Below, piece after piece: positions 18,261 through 27,027 of a DNA stretch of 64,000 nt. Source of the stretch: Gemmatimonas phototrophica. GTDB lineage: Bacteria; Gemmatimonadota; Gemmatimonadetes; Gemmatimonadales; Gemmatimonadaceae. The stretch lies in assembly GCA_945869195.1 (NCBI GenBank), contig CAMBNV010000003.1:186001-250000 (forward strand), written 5' to 3'. The translations under genes and the position numbers were made by a program. The first letter of the stretch is position 1. Every line of letters starts with the position of its first letter. A model generated the notes under the pieces. That model was given only the letters and a program-made list of their open reading frames with translations. It ran no database searches and was not told the DNA's origin.

Positions 18261-19222
18261 ATGACGTCGCACATCGTGTGAGCGGGCCGTTTCAGATACG
18301 TCCCGAGGACGTTCCCGCACTCAACGTCGTATTCAGCAGCGCGTTCAGCGAGCGCTACCGGCGCGATGGCATGGTGGGAGTGCGCGTGCCACCACTGAAT
18401 CCGCGAATCTGGAACTTCGCACTTGAGGGGGCGGACAGCGGCGCGATGCTCTGGCGCGACGGACTGGGGAAGCTGGCGGCGTTCAACCTCGCGCATTTTT
18501 CTGGACGCGAGGGCTGGATGGGTCCGCTGGCGGTGCGCGAGGATCTTCAGGGCCGCGGACTGGGCCGCACGGTCGTGCGCGCGGGCATCGACCATCTGCG
18601 TGCCGCCGGCTGCACGGTGATCGGGCTCGAGACGATGCCCCGTACCATGGACAATATCGGCTTCTACGGTAGCCTCGGGTTTGTGCCCGCGCGCCTCACC
18701 CTCACCCTCACGGTTGATGCGACATCGCCTGCTGATGCGCCGCCGCCAGTGCTCAGCATGCTCGAAACGGGTAAGCGCGAGGCGGCCATCGCCGAGTGTG
18801 CCGGGCTCACCGAGCGGGTCCGCCCGGGCTCCGACTACTCGCGTGATATCAGGCTCACGTTGCGACACGGTATCGGCGACTGCGTGATGTTGCGCGATGC
18901 GGCGGGCGCCTTGGAGGGTTTCGCGCTGTTCCACGACGTGCCGCTCGTGGAGGGTCGGAGCCGCGAGGAGGTCCGTCTGCTCAAGTGCGTACTCGCCGAG
19001 GAGGCGATGATGGCGCGAATGGCCATCGCCCTCTCGGTGCAGGCGCGGAGGAGTGGTGCGCTCCGGTGCGCATTGCGTCTACAGGGGGAGTATCAGACGG
19101 CGTTTCGCGCGCTGATCGCCGCCGGCGCGCGCGTACGGTGGTCCGATCTGCGAATGACGCTCTCAGGGATGGAGGAGCGCCCGCTGGCGCGCGGACTCGT
19201 GCTTTCGAACTGGGAGATCTAA
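18257..19222 (+). CDS. GNAT-family acetyltransferase coupled to sbcC
   Basis: This 321-residue protein has a clear N-terminal GNAT domain: WMGPLAVREDLQGRGLGRTVV (acetyl-CoA binding R/QxxGxG/A motif, about residues 90-113) followed by DNIGFYGSLGFVPAR. The second half (residues about 180-320) looks like a degenerate second GNAT repeat without a clear acetyl-CoA loop. Its start overlaps the sbcC stop by four bases, so it is made with the end-processing proteins. Substrate unknown; modification of a repair protein is only a guess. Confidence 0.8.
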   Translation: MNDVAHRVSGPFQIRPEDVPALNVVFSSAFSERYRRDGMVGVRVPPLNPRIWNFALEGADSGAMLWRDGLGKLAAFNLAHFSGREGWMGPLAVREDLQGRGLGRTVVRAGIDHLRAAGCTVIGLETMPRTMDNIGFYGSLGFVPARLTLTLTVDATSPADAPPPVLSMLETGKREAAIAECAGLTERVRPGSDYSRDIRLTLRHGIGDCVMLRDAAGALEGFALFHDVPLVEGRSREEVRLLKCVLAEEAMMARMAIALSVQARRSGALRCALRLQGEYQTAFRALIAAGARVRWSDLRMTLSGMEERPLARGLVLSNWEI

Positions 19223-19264
19223 CCCGCCTGCGACGAACCGCGCGGCCAGCCGTCGGCGCCGCGA

Positions 19265-19450
19265 CTACTTCTCGGGGTCGCCCTTTCGGCCGGCGGTTCG
19301 AGCACGCTCGGAGCGCTTGATCGCGGCGAGAACGATGAAAAATAGGCCCAGCGTCAGCAGGCCGTGGATGAAACCCGGGGCTTCGAAGGCGAAGGTCCCT
19401 GCCGCCCAGAGGGCGAGCATGGCGAGTCCGGCGATGGTGAGCAGGTCCAT
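19265..19450 (-). CDS. Small membrane protein, Lmo0937/DUF5670-like
   Basis: This 61-residue protein has two membrane segments, with the first ending in LWAAGTFAF and the second containing GFIHGLLTLGLFFIVLAAI, followed by a basic tail (KRSERARTAGRKGDPEK). The arrangement LLxLWxxG...GGxIHxLLxxxxxxxL is that of the tiny Lmo0937/DUF5670 membrane proteins, often stress associated. It is convergent with the upstream GNAT gene. Function unknown. Confidence 0.75.
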   Translation of the reverse strand: MDLLTIAGLAMLALWAAGTFAFEAPGFIHGLLTLGLFFIVLAAIKRSERARTAGRKGDPEK

Positions 19451-19821
19451 CGTATTGGGGTCGGGGTGCGATTGACCTTCAAGTTATCGCACCCTACATT
19501 CGACACCAGTGGTATTCGGGGCGAAGAGAATTATTTTTTGAGCCGATAAGTCCTCGGAAGCGGATCCAACATCTCTATCCACGTCATGCCCGGACGCCGG
19601 GAAGTCGGAAGTAGGGTGCGGGCCTTAGCGTTCGACAGGGCTTCAAGAACACCTCTTCGTTCCCACTCTTGCCGAAGCCCCGTCCCGTCGGACGGGGCTT
19701 CGGTTTACCGGCCCGCGAGGGGTCGGAGCCTCGCGAACCCCCGCCCTGCGGTACAGGCTTCAGGGTATCTTTCGCGACAGGCGCCCTCCAGGGCTGCGAC
19801 AGTCCACATACCAGTACAACC
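19451..19821. other. 371-bp intergenic region with tandem palindromes
   Basis: No gene is supported here. It holds AT-rich sequence at 19478-19545, which probably contains the promoter of the minus-strand small membrane protein, followed by two palindromes (19672-19703 and about 19713-19738). The ribosome-binding site of the following pterin gene is not obvious. Confidence 0.6.
19672..19703. repeat. Perfect 14-bp palindrome, REP- or terminator-like
   Basis: CCGAAGCCCCGTCC at 19672-19685 pairs perfectly with 19690-19703 across a four-base CGTC loop. It is followed by TTTA only, so it is a weak candidate terminator. A second imperfect stem, GCGAGG with CCTCGC, follows within 40 bases. Paired GC-rich palindromes between genes are typical of REP/BIME-type elements, but no second copy is seen in the window. 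Confidence 0.6.
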
Positions 19822-20235
19822 ATGCCGATCGTCTCAATCACTCGAATCGTTCGGTTCAACGCCGCCCACCGCGTGTACAACCCCGCGTTTAGCGATGCGG
19901 AGAACGACCGGCTGTTCGGGAAGTGCAATAATCCCAACTGGCACGGCCACAACTACACGCTCGAGATCACCGTCGAGGGCGACGTGAATCCGGACACGGG
20001 ATTCGTGGTCAACCTCAGCGACGTGAAACGGATCGCCGAACGCGAGATCGTGGACGCGATTGACCACAAGAACCTCAATCTCGATGTCCCGTTCATGGCG
20101 GGAACGATTCCAACGACCGAGAACCTGGTCGTGGCCTGTTGGCGGATCCTCGCGCTGCACTGCGCGCCCGCGCGCCTGGCCAAGCTCAAGCTCTGGGAGA
20201 CGGAGAATCAGTATGTCGAGTACGACGGCCGCTGA
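19822..20235 (+). CDS. 6-pyruvoyltetrahydropterin synthase (PTPS), animal-like
   Basis: This 137-residue enzyme converts dihydroneopterin triphosphate to 6-pyruvoyl-tetrahydropterin. Zinc ligands H16, H41 and H43 are visible (AAH and HGHNY), the catalytic Cys is C35 in GKCNNPN, and the Asp-His pair is D81-H82 in [11 protein letters not shown]. The blocks DPxTG-like [27 protein letters not shown] and KLWETEN are closely similar to mammalian PTPS, more than to QueD. It is followed 13 bases later by folE and then by a short-chain reductase. QueD (queuosine) remains the alternative. Confidence 0.88.
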   Translation: MPIVSITRIVRFNAAHRVYNPAFSDAENDRLFGKCNNPNWHGHNYTLEITVEGDVNPDTGFVVNLSDVKRIAEREIVDAIDHKNLNLDVPFMAGTIPTTENLVVACWRILALHCAPARLAKLKLWETENQYVEYDGR

Positions 20236-20248
20236 GACGATACTGACA

Positions 20249-20878
20249 ATGACAAAACCCATTTCGGGAAGCGATCAGATTCAGGCGGATTCGCAGCTGA
20301 ACGGCGAGCGGAAGCTTGAGTTCGCGAACCTCATTCGCCGTGAGCTCGAACTCATCGGCGAGGACCCCCAACGCGAGGGGCTCCTGAATACGCCAGAGCG
20401 CGTGGCGAAGTCGATGAGCTGGCTCACGCGCGGCTACGGCATGAGCGTGGCCGACGTCGTTGGTGACGCGCTGTTCGAGGAGCCGCACGCGTCGATGATC
20501 GTGGTTCGCGATATCGAATTCTATTCGATGTGTGAGCATCACATGCTGCCGTTCTTCGGGAAGGCCCACATTGCCTACATTCCCGCCGGACGCATCGTGG
20601 GACTGAGCAAGTTGCCGCGCATCATCGATGTCTTCGCGCGCCGGCTTCAGGTGCAGGAACGACTCACCGAACAGGTCGCCCAGGCGATCGAGGATGTGCT
20701 GCATCCGGCCGGTGTCGGCGTGGTGATGGAATGCGAGCATCTGTGCATGATGATGCGAGGCGTCGAGAAGCAGGCGTCGCGCACGATCACCTCGGCGCTA
20801 CGCGGCTCGTTCAGGGCCGACGGCAGGACGCGTGACGAGTTCCTCAGCTTAGCATATGGCAGCAGGAGTCACCGATGA
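20249..20878 (+). CDS. folE: GTP cyclohydrolase I
   Basis: This 209-residue enzyme turns GTP into 7,8-dihydroneopterin triphosphate. Zinc ligands are C95 and H98 in [11 protein letters not shown] and C166 in [33 protein letters not shown] is split across residues 118-140 and is typical. Start ATG 20249 follows PTPS by 13 bases; the frame is open further upstream inside PTPS but that part is not family-like. It overlaps the following reductase by 23 bases. Its product feeds both folate and the PTPS step. Confidence 0.96.
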   Translation: MTKPISGSDQIQADSQLNGERKLEFANLIRRELELIGEDPQREGLLNTPERVAKSMSWLTRGYGMSVADVVGDALFEEPHASMIVVRDIEFYSMCEHHMLPFFGKAHIAYIPAGRIVGLSKLPRIIDVFARRLQVQERLTEQVAQAIEDVLHPAGVGVVMECEHLCMMMRGVEKQASRTITSALRGSFRADGRTRDEFLSLAYGSRSHR

Positions 20879-21623
20879 GCCGCTGCGTCCCGACGGAGGC
20901 GCATTGACGGGGCTGCTCCATGGCCGAACGGCACTCGTCACCGGCGCGTCGCGCGGCATCGGCGCCGCCTGTGCCAGATCACTCGCGGCACTCGGTGCTC
21001 GTCTGGTGCTTGTCTCACGCGGCGCCGGCCCGCTCCATGCGCTGGCGGAGGAGATCGGTCCGGGGGCGATCGCCGTCGCGAGCGATCTCGTCGAGCCGAC
21101 GGCGGCAGCCCAGATCTCGCGACTGGCGCACGACGCGATCGGCGGCGCGCCCGACATTCTGCTCCATGCGGCGGGCAGCTTTCCGCTGTCGAGGATTGAG
21201 GCACTGACCGACAACGAGCTCGACACGGCACTGGCGCTCAACGTTGCGGCGCCGTTGCGCCTCACCCGTGCCTTTCTCGTGGCGATGCGGACACGCGGCA
21301 GCGGGCACGTGGTGACCATCGGCTCGGTGGCCGATCGTCTGATTTTCCCATCCAACGCGGCCTATGCCGCCAGCAAGCACGCCCTGCGCGCCGTGCACGA
21401 GACGCTGCGCGCCGAGACGCGCGGGAGTGGCATCCGCGCGACACTCGTCTCACCGGCGGCGACGGATACCGCGCTCTGGGACACGCATGACCCCGACGGG
21501 TCGGCGCACCTGCCGTCGCGCCACGAGATGTTGCGCGCTGAAGACGTCGCCGAGGCGGTGGTCTGGGCGGTGACGCGCCCGGCCCACATTGACGTCGAAG
21601 AGATTCGGCTCGCACGGAGCTAG
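20856..21623 (+). CDS. Short-chain dehydrogenase/reductase, candidate sepiapterin-type reductase
   Basis: This 255-residue SDR has the NAD(P) motif TGASRGIG (residues 29-36) and catalytic S157, Y170 and K174 (YxxxK). The Arg after the Gly-rich motif and SRGAGPL near residue 54 suggest NADPH preference. Its start lies 23 bases inside folE. Following PTPS and folE, the simplest reading is reduction of 6-pyruvoyl-tetrahydropterin to tetrahydrobiopterin. SDRs are promiscuous, so the substrate is inferred from context only. Confidence 0.8.
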   Translation: MAAGVTDEPLRPDGGALTGLLHGRTALVTGASRGIGAACARSLAALGARLVLVSRGAGPLHALAEEIGPGAIAVASDLVEPTAAAQISRLAHDAIGGAPDILLHAAGSFPLSRIEALTDNELDTALALNVAAPLRLTRAFLVAMRTRGSGHVVTIGSVADRLIFPSNAAYAASKHALRAVHETLRAETRGSGIRATLVSPAATDTALWDTHDPDGSAHLPSRHEMLRAEDVAEAVVWAVTRPAHIDVEEIRLARS

Positions 21624-21794
21624 ACGCGCGAAGGGTGCCCACGACGGTGTCTGCGCCCCTCAGGATCAACTCCACCAAGTGCTGGTTCGGTGTGACATGC
21701 GTCGGGTCGCAGGAGTCGGAGCAGGCACAGGCGCGGTGACAGTGTCCCGCGGATACTTTTCGTGGGATCATGAGTACCGACCCATCGACCTCCC

Positions 21795-22451
21795 ATGCGC
21801 CTTGAACTCGCTGAACGGCTCTGTTGCCCGTCGGCGCACGCGCCGACACCGCTGATCCTGGTCCGGCAGCTTGCCGTGGAGCGTGAGTTGATCACCGGAA
21901 TGCTCGGGTGTCCGGTCTGTCAGCTTGAGGCGCGGATTGCCAACGGTGATGTGCACTTTGGCCCCATGGTCGCGGTCGCGAGCGAGAGCGAGAGCATGGG
22001 AGCGGCGCCAGTTGCGGCCGTCCCCGATATCGACCGCGTGATGGCGCTGCTTGGCCTCGCGGAGGCCGGTGGCGCGGTGCTGTTGACGGGCCGCTATGCA
22101 GCGCTCGGTCCGCGCCTCGCCGTGCGCGCCGAGGTGAGCGTCGTCGTGATGGGGCCCCTGCGGGACCCGCCGACGCCGAACGCCGACGGCGCGGGAGTTA
22201 GCGTCCTGTACGGGCCACTCGATCGACTCCCGTTCACCGACGGCACCTTTCGCGGCGTGGCGCTCGACGTTGCGCTCCCGCTGGGCCTCGTGACCGAGGC
22301 GGTGCGTGCGACGAGCCTAGGCGGGCGCGTGCTCGCCCCCGTCGCCGTCGCGCCACCGGTCGGGGTGAAAGAACTCGCGCGCGACGACCAGGAATGGGTC
22401 GCCGCGCGCGAGCACAGCAGGCCGATGGTGGAGCTCACACGGCGTCAGTGA
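21795..22451 (+). CDS. Unknown protein: Trm112-like Cys motif plus degenerate methyltransferase fold
   Basis: This 218-residue protein has C10-C11-P and C39-P-V-C42, arranged like a Trm112-type zinc domain (CPxC...GCPxC). The middle and end follow a class I methyltransferase outline (VLLTGRYAALGPRL; LDRLPFTDGTFRGVALD, where active enzymes have LPFxDxSFDxV). The SAM-binding GxGxG loop is absent, so it is probably not an active methyltransferase. It is convergent with the acyl-CoA synthetase gene (eight bases between stops). I do not recognise the family. Confidence 0.65.
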   Translation: MRLELAERLCCPSAHAPTPLILVRQLAVERELITGMLGCPVCQLEARIANGDVHFGPMVAVASESESMGAAPVAAVPDIDRVMALLGLAEAGGAVLLTGRYAALGPRLAVRAEVSVVVMGPLRDPPTPNADGAGVSVLYGPLDRLPFTDGTFRGVALDVALPLGLVTEAVRATSLGGRVLAPVAVAPPVGVKELARDDQEWVAAREHSRPMVELTRRQ

Positions 22452-22459
22452 CGATCGGC

Positions 22460-24286
22460 CTAGGCCTCGTGTTCGCTCTCATACAGTGAATCGATAAGCG
22501 TCCGGTAGCTTGCGTCGATCACTTTCCGTTTTACGCTGAGTTTGGGGGTGAGCTCTCCTCGCTCGATCGAGAAGTCGTGTTCGAGCAGTCCGATCTTCTT
22601 CGGTGACTCGAAACTCGCGAGTCCCTGGAGCGTGCTGCGGACCTCCGAGTCCATCTTCGCCTGGATCGCCGGTAGTCGCAACAGCTCCGCGCGGTCGGTC
22701 CAGAGGATGCCAGTACGCGTGGCCCACTTCTCTAACTCGTCCCAGCTCGGGACGACCAGGACGATGGGGAACTTCCGTCGGTCGCCGATCATGACAGCCT
22801 GCGAGACGTAGGTGTTGAGCTTGATTCGGTTCTCGATTGGTTGGGGCGGAATGTTCTTGCCCCCCGCGGTCACAATGATCTCCTTCTTGCGGTCGGTGAT
22901 CCGCAGAAACCCGTCCTCGAGTACTCCGATGTCGCCAGTGCTGAACCAGCCGTCAGCGTCGATCGCTTGGGCGGTCGCGTCGGGGCGGTTGAAGTAGCCC
23001 TGCATAACGTGCGGACCGCGTGTGAGGATCTCACCGTCGGCTGCGATCCGCACTTCGACTCCGGCTCCGCACTTTCCGACCGAGCCGATACGGAAGGCGT
23101 CGGGGGTGTTGACCGCAATCACCGGGGACGTCTCGGTGAGGCCGTAGCCCTCGAGGATGGTGAGGCCAGCCGCATAGAAGAACTTGTTGATCGCCGGCGC
23201 CAGCGGCGCGCCGCCCGAGATGAAGTATTTGAGTCGCCCGCCGGTGCGCTGGGCGAGCTTGGCGAAGACGAGTTTTGTTGCGAGGCCATATTGCCAGGCG
23301 AGCAAGCCGCCCGGTTCCCGGCCGGCGAGCTTCTCGTCGGCCCAGCGGTCGGCGACGTTGCGCGCCCACGCGAAGATCTTTGCCTTGATCACGCCGCCCG
23401 AGGTCGCATTCTCTAGCACGCGGGCGTAGAGCTTTTCGAAGATCCGCGGCACGGCCATCGCGAAGTGCGGCTTCACTTCGGTGAGGTTCAGCCCGACCGC
23501 GTCGATGCTCTCCGCGTACGCGATACTTACGCCGCACGAGAAGAAGAGGTAATCGCCCATTCGTTCAAAGATGTGCGATAGAGGGAGAAAGCTCAGCGCG
23601 ATCTCGCCGGCGTTCAGCGGTACGGCCTGCTGTGCCGCGAGCACATTCGACGAGAGGTTGTCATGCGTGAGCATCACGCCCTTCGGCAGACCAGTCGTGC
23701 CCGAGGTGTAGATGAGCGTCGCGAGATCGCCTGGATTGACCGCCAGTGCCCCCGCCTTCCACTCGGCAGCCTTGGCCGCGGAGTCGAGCGCAGCCCCTTT
23801 GGCCTCGAGTTCGGCGAAGCTGTAGTCCACGCCCGGCGGCTTCGGCTCCACGAAGCTGATGATCGCCCGCACCGTCTTGAACTGCGCGCGGACGCTCGCG
23901 GCCTTGCTCGCCTGCACCTCAGTCGAGACGAAAAGCGCGACCGCTCCGGAGTCATTCAGCGGATGCACGATCTGGTCGCCAGGGAGGGTCGGGTAGATCG
24001 GTACGTCGGTCATCCCTCCGCCCAAGCACGCCCAGTCGGCCAGCGCCCACTCTGGGCGATTTTCCGACATGATCCCGATACGATCGCCGCGCTGCACGCC
24101 GATCGCCCCCAGCCCCAGCGAGACGCGGCGCGAGCGCTCGAGCACCTGCGCATGCGAAATCGGCGTGAAGGCGCCGTTTGTCTTGTACTGATATGCGTTG
24201 GGGAGCGCGAACGTCTCGATAGCCTCAAAGAAGATCGCGGTTAACGTGGTCTGGCTCGTGCGGGGTCCGCCGGCAGCATGCATCAC
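22460..24286 (-). CDS. Long-chain acyl-CoA synthetase (AMP-forming)
   Basis: This 608-residue ANL-superfamily enzyme has the P-loop YTSGTTGLPKG (residues 193-203), GYGLTETSP, the STGDIG motif and ITDRKKEIIVTAGGKNIPP near the C terminus. The family activates fatty acids with ATP and CoA. Its length and the C-terminal GGKNI...P pattern are typical of bacterial FadD15-type long-chain synthetases. It is the last gene of a minus-strand run TPR, ParA, lipoprotein and synthetase, 23 bases after the lipoprotein. Two adjacent ATG codons at 24281-24286 can both serve as start. Confidence 0.93.
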   Translation of the reverse strand: MMHAAGGPRTSQTTLTAIFFEAIETFALPNAYQYKTNGAFTPISHAQVLERSRRVSLGLGAIGVQRGDRIGIMSENRPEWALADWACLGGGMTDVPIYPTLPGDQIVHPLNDSGAVALFVSTEVQASKAASVRAQFKTVRAIISFVEPKPPGVDYSFAELEAKGAALDSAAKAAEWKAGALAVNPGDLATLIYTSGTTGLPKGVMLTHDNLSSNVLAAQQAVPLNAGEIALSFLPLSHIFERMGDYLFFSCGVSIAYAESIDAVGLNLTEVKPHFAMAVPRIFEKLYARVLENATSGGVIKAKIFAWARNVADRWADEKLAGREPGGLLAWQYGLATKLVFAKLAQRTGGRLKYFISGGAPLAPAINKFFYAAGLTILEGYGLTETSPVIAVNTPDAFRIGSVGKCGAGVEVRIAADGEILTRGPHVMQGYFNRPDATAQAIDADGWFSTGDIGVLEDGFLRITDRKKEIIVTAGGKNIPPQPIENRIKLNTYVSQAVMIGDRRKFPIVLVVPSWDELEKWATRTGILWTDRAELLRLPAIQAKMDSEVRSTLQGLASFESPKKIGLLEHDFSIERGELTPKLSVKRKVIDASYRTLIDSLYESEHEA

Positions 24287-24309
24287 GAGGTATCCGGGTC
24301 GTTAGGGGT

Positions 24310-25128
24310 TCACGGAACGGGAGGAGCGATTCTCACCACGAAACGCACGGGACTGCCCGGGACAGGCGCGCCATGCAAACGGATATCGGCAAGGACGATG
24401 AAGCTGTCGACTGGTGCGGGGATTCGTGTCGAAAAGATCCGGAGTCGCCGCGCGGACATGCCATCGGCCCCCGTGGTGTCGACGGCACTGCGAGTCCCGC
24501 TCGACGTCTGCAGGACGGCCCACGTAGTGTCGCTCGCCGCTAGAGTATCACGGGCGTGCACCGTCCGCCAGCGCACACGCCAGCCGCCGACACCCGGAAT
24601 CACGCCCGGGCTCACGCCGATGAGGTCGTCACTTACGAGGGCGATCCTCATCTCCGGCGCCACGTTGGTGGTCAGGTCGGGGATCGCGTAGGTCATCGTC
24701 AGTCTCGAAGCCCCCGTGGCAAATGTCGAATCGGGGCGGCGCGTGACGCGCACGAGGCGGTCGTCGCTCTGCAGGTCGCCGAGCGAGGCGACCACGCGCA
24801 CCGTACCATCGCGGCGCGTCGTCGCACGCATGGTGCCGTTGGAGTCGACCACGACGCCGGTGTCGAGCGTGAAATAGCGGAACGGTGCGTCAGGGATGAG
24901 GCGGCCGTGCGCGTCGAATGCGCGCGCACGAAGGGGGGCGGCCGCGCCGAGCGAGTCGCGCAGGGTGTCGCCGGCGATGAGCGCGGGCCAGGGGATGCCG
25001 TCGAACGCAAGGTACGACACGTTCCCGATGCCGGTGCCGAGCTCAGCGCACGAGGCGATCGCGAAGAGCGTCCCCGCGGCCCCGAGCCGCGCGAGTCGAC
25101 CCACGCCATGGGCGCGCCGTGGGATCAC
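24310..25128 (-). CDS. Putative lipoprotein with Ig-like repeats
   Basis: This 272-residue protein has a basic start, a hydrophobic stretch and a lipobox-like IASC around residues 24-27, followed by a polar mature part. The sequence is beta-rich with repeated patterns (GDTLRDSLGAAAPLRARAFDA and PFRYFTLDTGVVVDSNGT, as in bacterial Ig-like/BIG2 domains). I recognise no enzymatic motif. Its start overlaps the ParA stop by four bases (25125-25128). Confidence 0.7.
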   Translation of the reverse strand: MIPRRAHGVGRLARLGAAGTLFAIASCAELGTGIGNVSYLAFDGIPWPALIAGDTLRDSLGAAAPLRARAFDAHGRLIPDAPFRYFTLDTGVVVDSNGTMRATTRRDGTVRVVASLGDLQSDDRLVRVTRRPDSTFATGASRLTMTYAIPDLTTNVAPEMRIALVSDDLIGVSPGVIPGVGGWRVRWRTVHARDTLAASDTTWAVLQTSSGTRSAVDTTGADGMSARRLRIFSTRIPAPVDSFIVLADIRLHGAPVPGSPVRFVVRIAPPVP

Positions 25129-25895
25129 AGCCCCACCCGTTCGGCGAGCCGCGTGGCGAGGTTCACGTACGCCTGCGACGCGGGGTCGGCGGGGGACCGA
25201 AGCACGGCCGGCTGTCCAGCGGCGAAGGATTCAGCGACGGCATAGCTGCGTGGCACGACGATATCGAGCATAAGGTGCGCCGGCACTTTTTCACGGATGT
25301 ACGCAGCGGTCGTCTGGCAGGCCGGATTGCCTTCTTCGTACATCGTGAGGAGGATCCCGTCGAAGACTAGGCGTTCGTGCTCTGTGACGATGTCCTGAAT
25401 GCCGCGGAGGATTTGCGGCGTCGTCTGCAACGCGAGCGGCTCGGCCTGGAGCGGGATCAGGACGCGGTCGGAGGCGGCGAGCGTCGCGCGCGTGACCGGG
25501 CCCAGGCCGGGCGGTGTGTCGACAACCACGATGTCGCATCGCTCGGCGGCGGCGGTCAGCATGCGCGCCAGAAGGTTAGAGGAGGCGATCTGCTCCCCGT
25601 AGCGCGTGTGGTCGGCCTCGTCGGTCACGCTGCCCGCCAACATCACTCGGAGCCAGGGAAGCGAGGTGGGGAGGAGCACGTCGCGTAACAGGCGCTCGCC
25701 CGAGAGGTAATCGGCGAAGCCATACGTCGGGTGCCCGCGGCGGAGGCCGGCGCCGAATCGCACCGAGCCTTGCGGGTCGACGTCGACGAGCAACGTCTTG
25801 AGGCCTCGGCGCGCGAACGCGGCGGCGAGGTTTACGGCGGTCGTTGTTTTGCCGACTCCCCCTTTCTGGCTCACGACTGCTAGGACCGTGCCCAC
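25125..25895 (-). CDS. ParA/Soj-family ATPase (orphan)
   Basis: This 256-residue protein has the deviant Walker A KGGVGKTTTAVNLA (residues 11-24), then LLVDVDPQGS and VVVDTPPGLG. ParA-type ATPases position plasmids, chromosomes or protein clusters. No parB gene or parS-like array is adjacent; the partners are a small TPR protein one base upstream and a lipoprotein that overlaps its stop. The isolated setting suggests positioning of a protein machine rather than DNA partition, but this is inference. Confidence 0.92.
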   Translation of the reverse strand: MGTVLAVVSQKGGVGKTTTAVNLAAAFARRGLKTLLVDVDPQGSVRFGAGLRRGHPTYGFADYLSGERLLRDVLLPTSLPWLRVMLAGSVTDEADHTRYGEQIASSNLLARMLTAAAERCDIVVVDTPPGLGPVTRATLAASDRVLIPLQAEPLALQTTPQILRGIQDIVTEHERLVFDGILLTMYEEGNPACQTTAAYIREKVPAHLMLDIVVPRSYAVAESFAAGQPAVLRSPADPASQAYVNLATRLAERVGL

Positions 25896-25896
25896 G

Positions 25897-26352
25897 CTAT
25901 TCCCCTACTGGTGGCGAAGCCCCGTCAGCCGGAGCTCGCAGTTGATCGAGAGAACCCTGCGCGTGCGCCACCCAGCGCGCGGCGTCGGGACCGGTTGGTG
26001 GATGCGCCAAGAAGGCGGAGAGATGCTTGGTCGCTCCGGTCGCATCGCCACGCTTGATGAGCAGGAACGCGAGACCGTAGTGCGCACCAGACAGCGACGG
26101 ATCGAGATCGAGCGCCTTCCGATAGGCGCGGACGGCTTCTTCGACACGCCCGATCTTGGTGAGCGCAATCGCCATGTTCTGGAGGATCTTCACTTCGTTC
26201 GGACGCTCCCGAAGCGCGAGCCGGTAGCTTGTCACCGCGGCATCGAAATCGCCCTGACGCTCCAGCACCAGCGCCTCGTTGAGATAATCGAGACGCTGCC
26301 GGTTCTGTGCGGACTCGGAACGGCCGCCGAAGAGGCGGTCCCAGAAGGACAT
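25897..26352 (-). CDS. Tetratricopeptide-repeat protein
   Basis: This 151-residue protein has three TPR units (EALVLERQGDFDAAVTSYRLAL; MAIALTKIGRVEEAVRAYRKAL; YGLAFLLIKRGDATGATKHLSAFL) after a short N-terminal helix MSFWDRLFGG. ATG 26350-26352 is chosen because the longer frame upstream is not TPR-like. It ends one base before the ParA gene, so it is probably a ParA partner or adaptor. Cytoplasmic. Confidence 0.85.
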   Translation of the reverse strand: MSFWDRLFGGRSESAQNRQRLDYLNEALVLERQGDFDAAVTSYRLALRERPNEVKILQNMAIALTKIGRVEEAVRAYRKALDLDPSLSGAHYGLAFLLIKRGDATGATKHLSAFLAHPPTGPDAARWVAHAQGSLDQLRAPADGASPPVGE

Positions 26353-26481
26353 AGCGTGTCGGTGCGAGGCGGGGAGTCCCGACAAGTTATGGGTGCGCGA
26401 GAGGCCCAGCAACCGCGATTACGCCTGCGGGAACTAAGGCGTAGCTTGCGGTCGTACCCCAACCCGGACTCAGGAGCGCGC

Positions 26482-27009
26482 ATGGCCGCCCGCAAAGTGC
26501 CACACCTCCCAGTTCGGGACACCATGCAGGTGGATTGGCCCTTCTTCGGCGAGCTCTCGCGGGCTCTCGCCCTCAAGGTCTCCAAGGTCTACGACCCCGA
26601 GCTCGTGGTGGGGGTCGCCACGGCTGGAGTCGTCCCCGGGGCCGCCATCGCTGCGATGCTCGACCGTCCGTTCCACTCAATCATCGTGAGTCGTCGCTAC
26701 CTCTCCACCAAGGTGCGCGACAAGCCCGCGGTCCTTTCGGCCGCGCCGCCGGATGTGCTCGGCCGACGGGTGCTGATTGTCGACGAGACCTGCCGCGATG
26801 GCGACACGTTGCGACTCGCCATCGCGGCGATCATTAATGCCGGGTCGTCAGAGGTGCGCACCGCGGTCAGCTTCAAAACTGGGAGCTACACGCCGGACTT
26901 CCATGCGCTCGCGACCGACAGCGTGATTGTGCTGCCTTGGGACCGAGAGACCATCGTGGATGGGGAACTGCGACCCAATCCTAAGTACGGGCCTGGCGGC
27001 GGGTACTGA
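26482..27009 (+). CDS. Phosphoribosyltransferase-domain protein
   Basis: This 175-residue type I PRTase has the PRPP loop VLIVDETCRDGDTL (about residues 94-107), ELVVGVATAGVVPGAAIA as the pyrophosphate loop, and a C-terminal WDRETIVDG segment like the hood of bacterial and archaeal Gpt/HpT-type enzymes. Start ATG 26482 follows a CAGGAG ribosome-binding site by five bases. The base substrate (guanine, hypoxanthine or xanthine) cannot be read. It is divergent from the TPR gene. Confidence 0.88.
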   Translation: MAARKVPHLPVRDTMQVDWPFFGELSRALALKVSKVYDPELVVGVATAGVVPGAAIAAMLDRPFHSIIVSRRYLSTKVRDKPAVLSAAPPDVLGRRVLIVDETCRDGDTLRLAIAAIINAGSSEVRTAVSFKTGSYTPDFHALATDSVIVLPWDRETIVDGELRPNPKYGPGGGY

Positions 27010-27027
27010 GCGACGAGCCGGTGTCGC

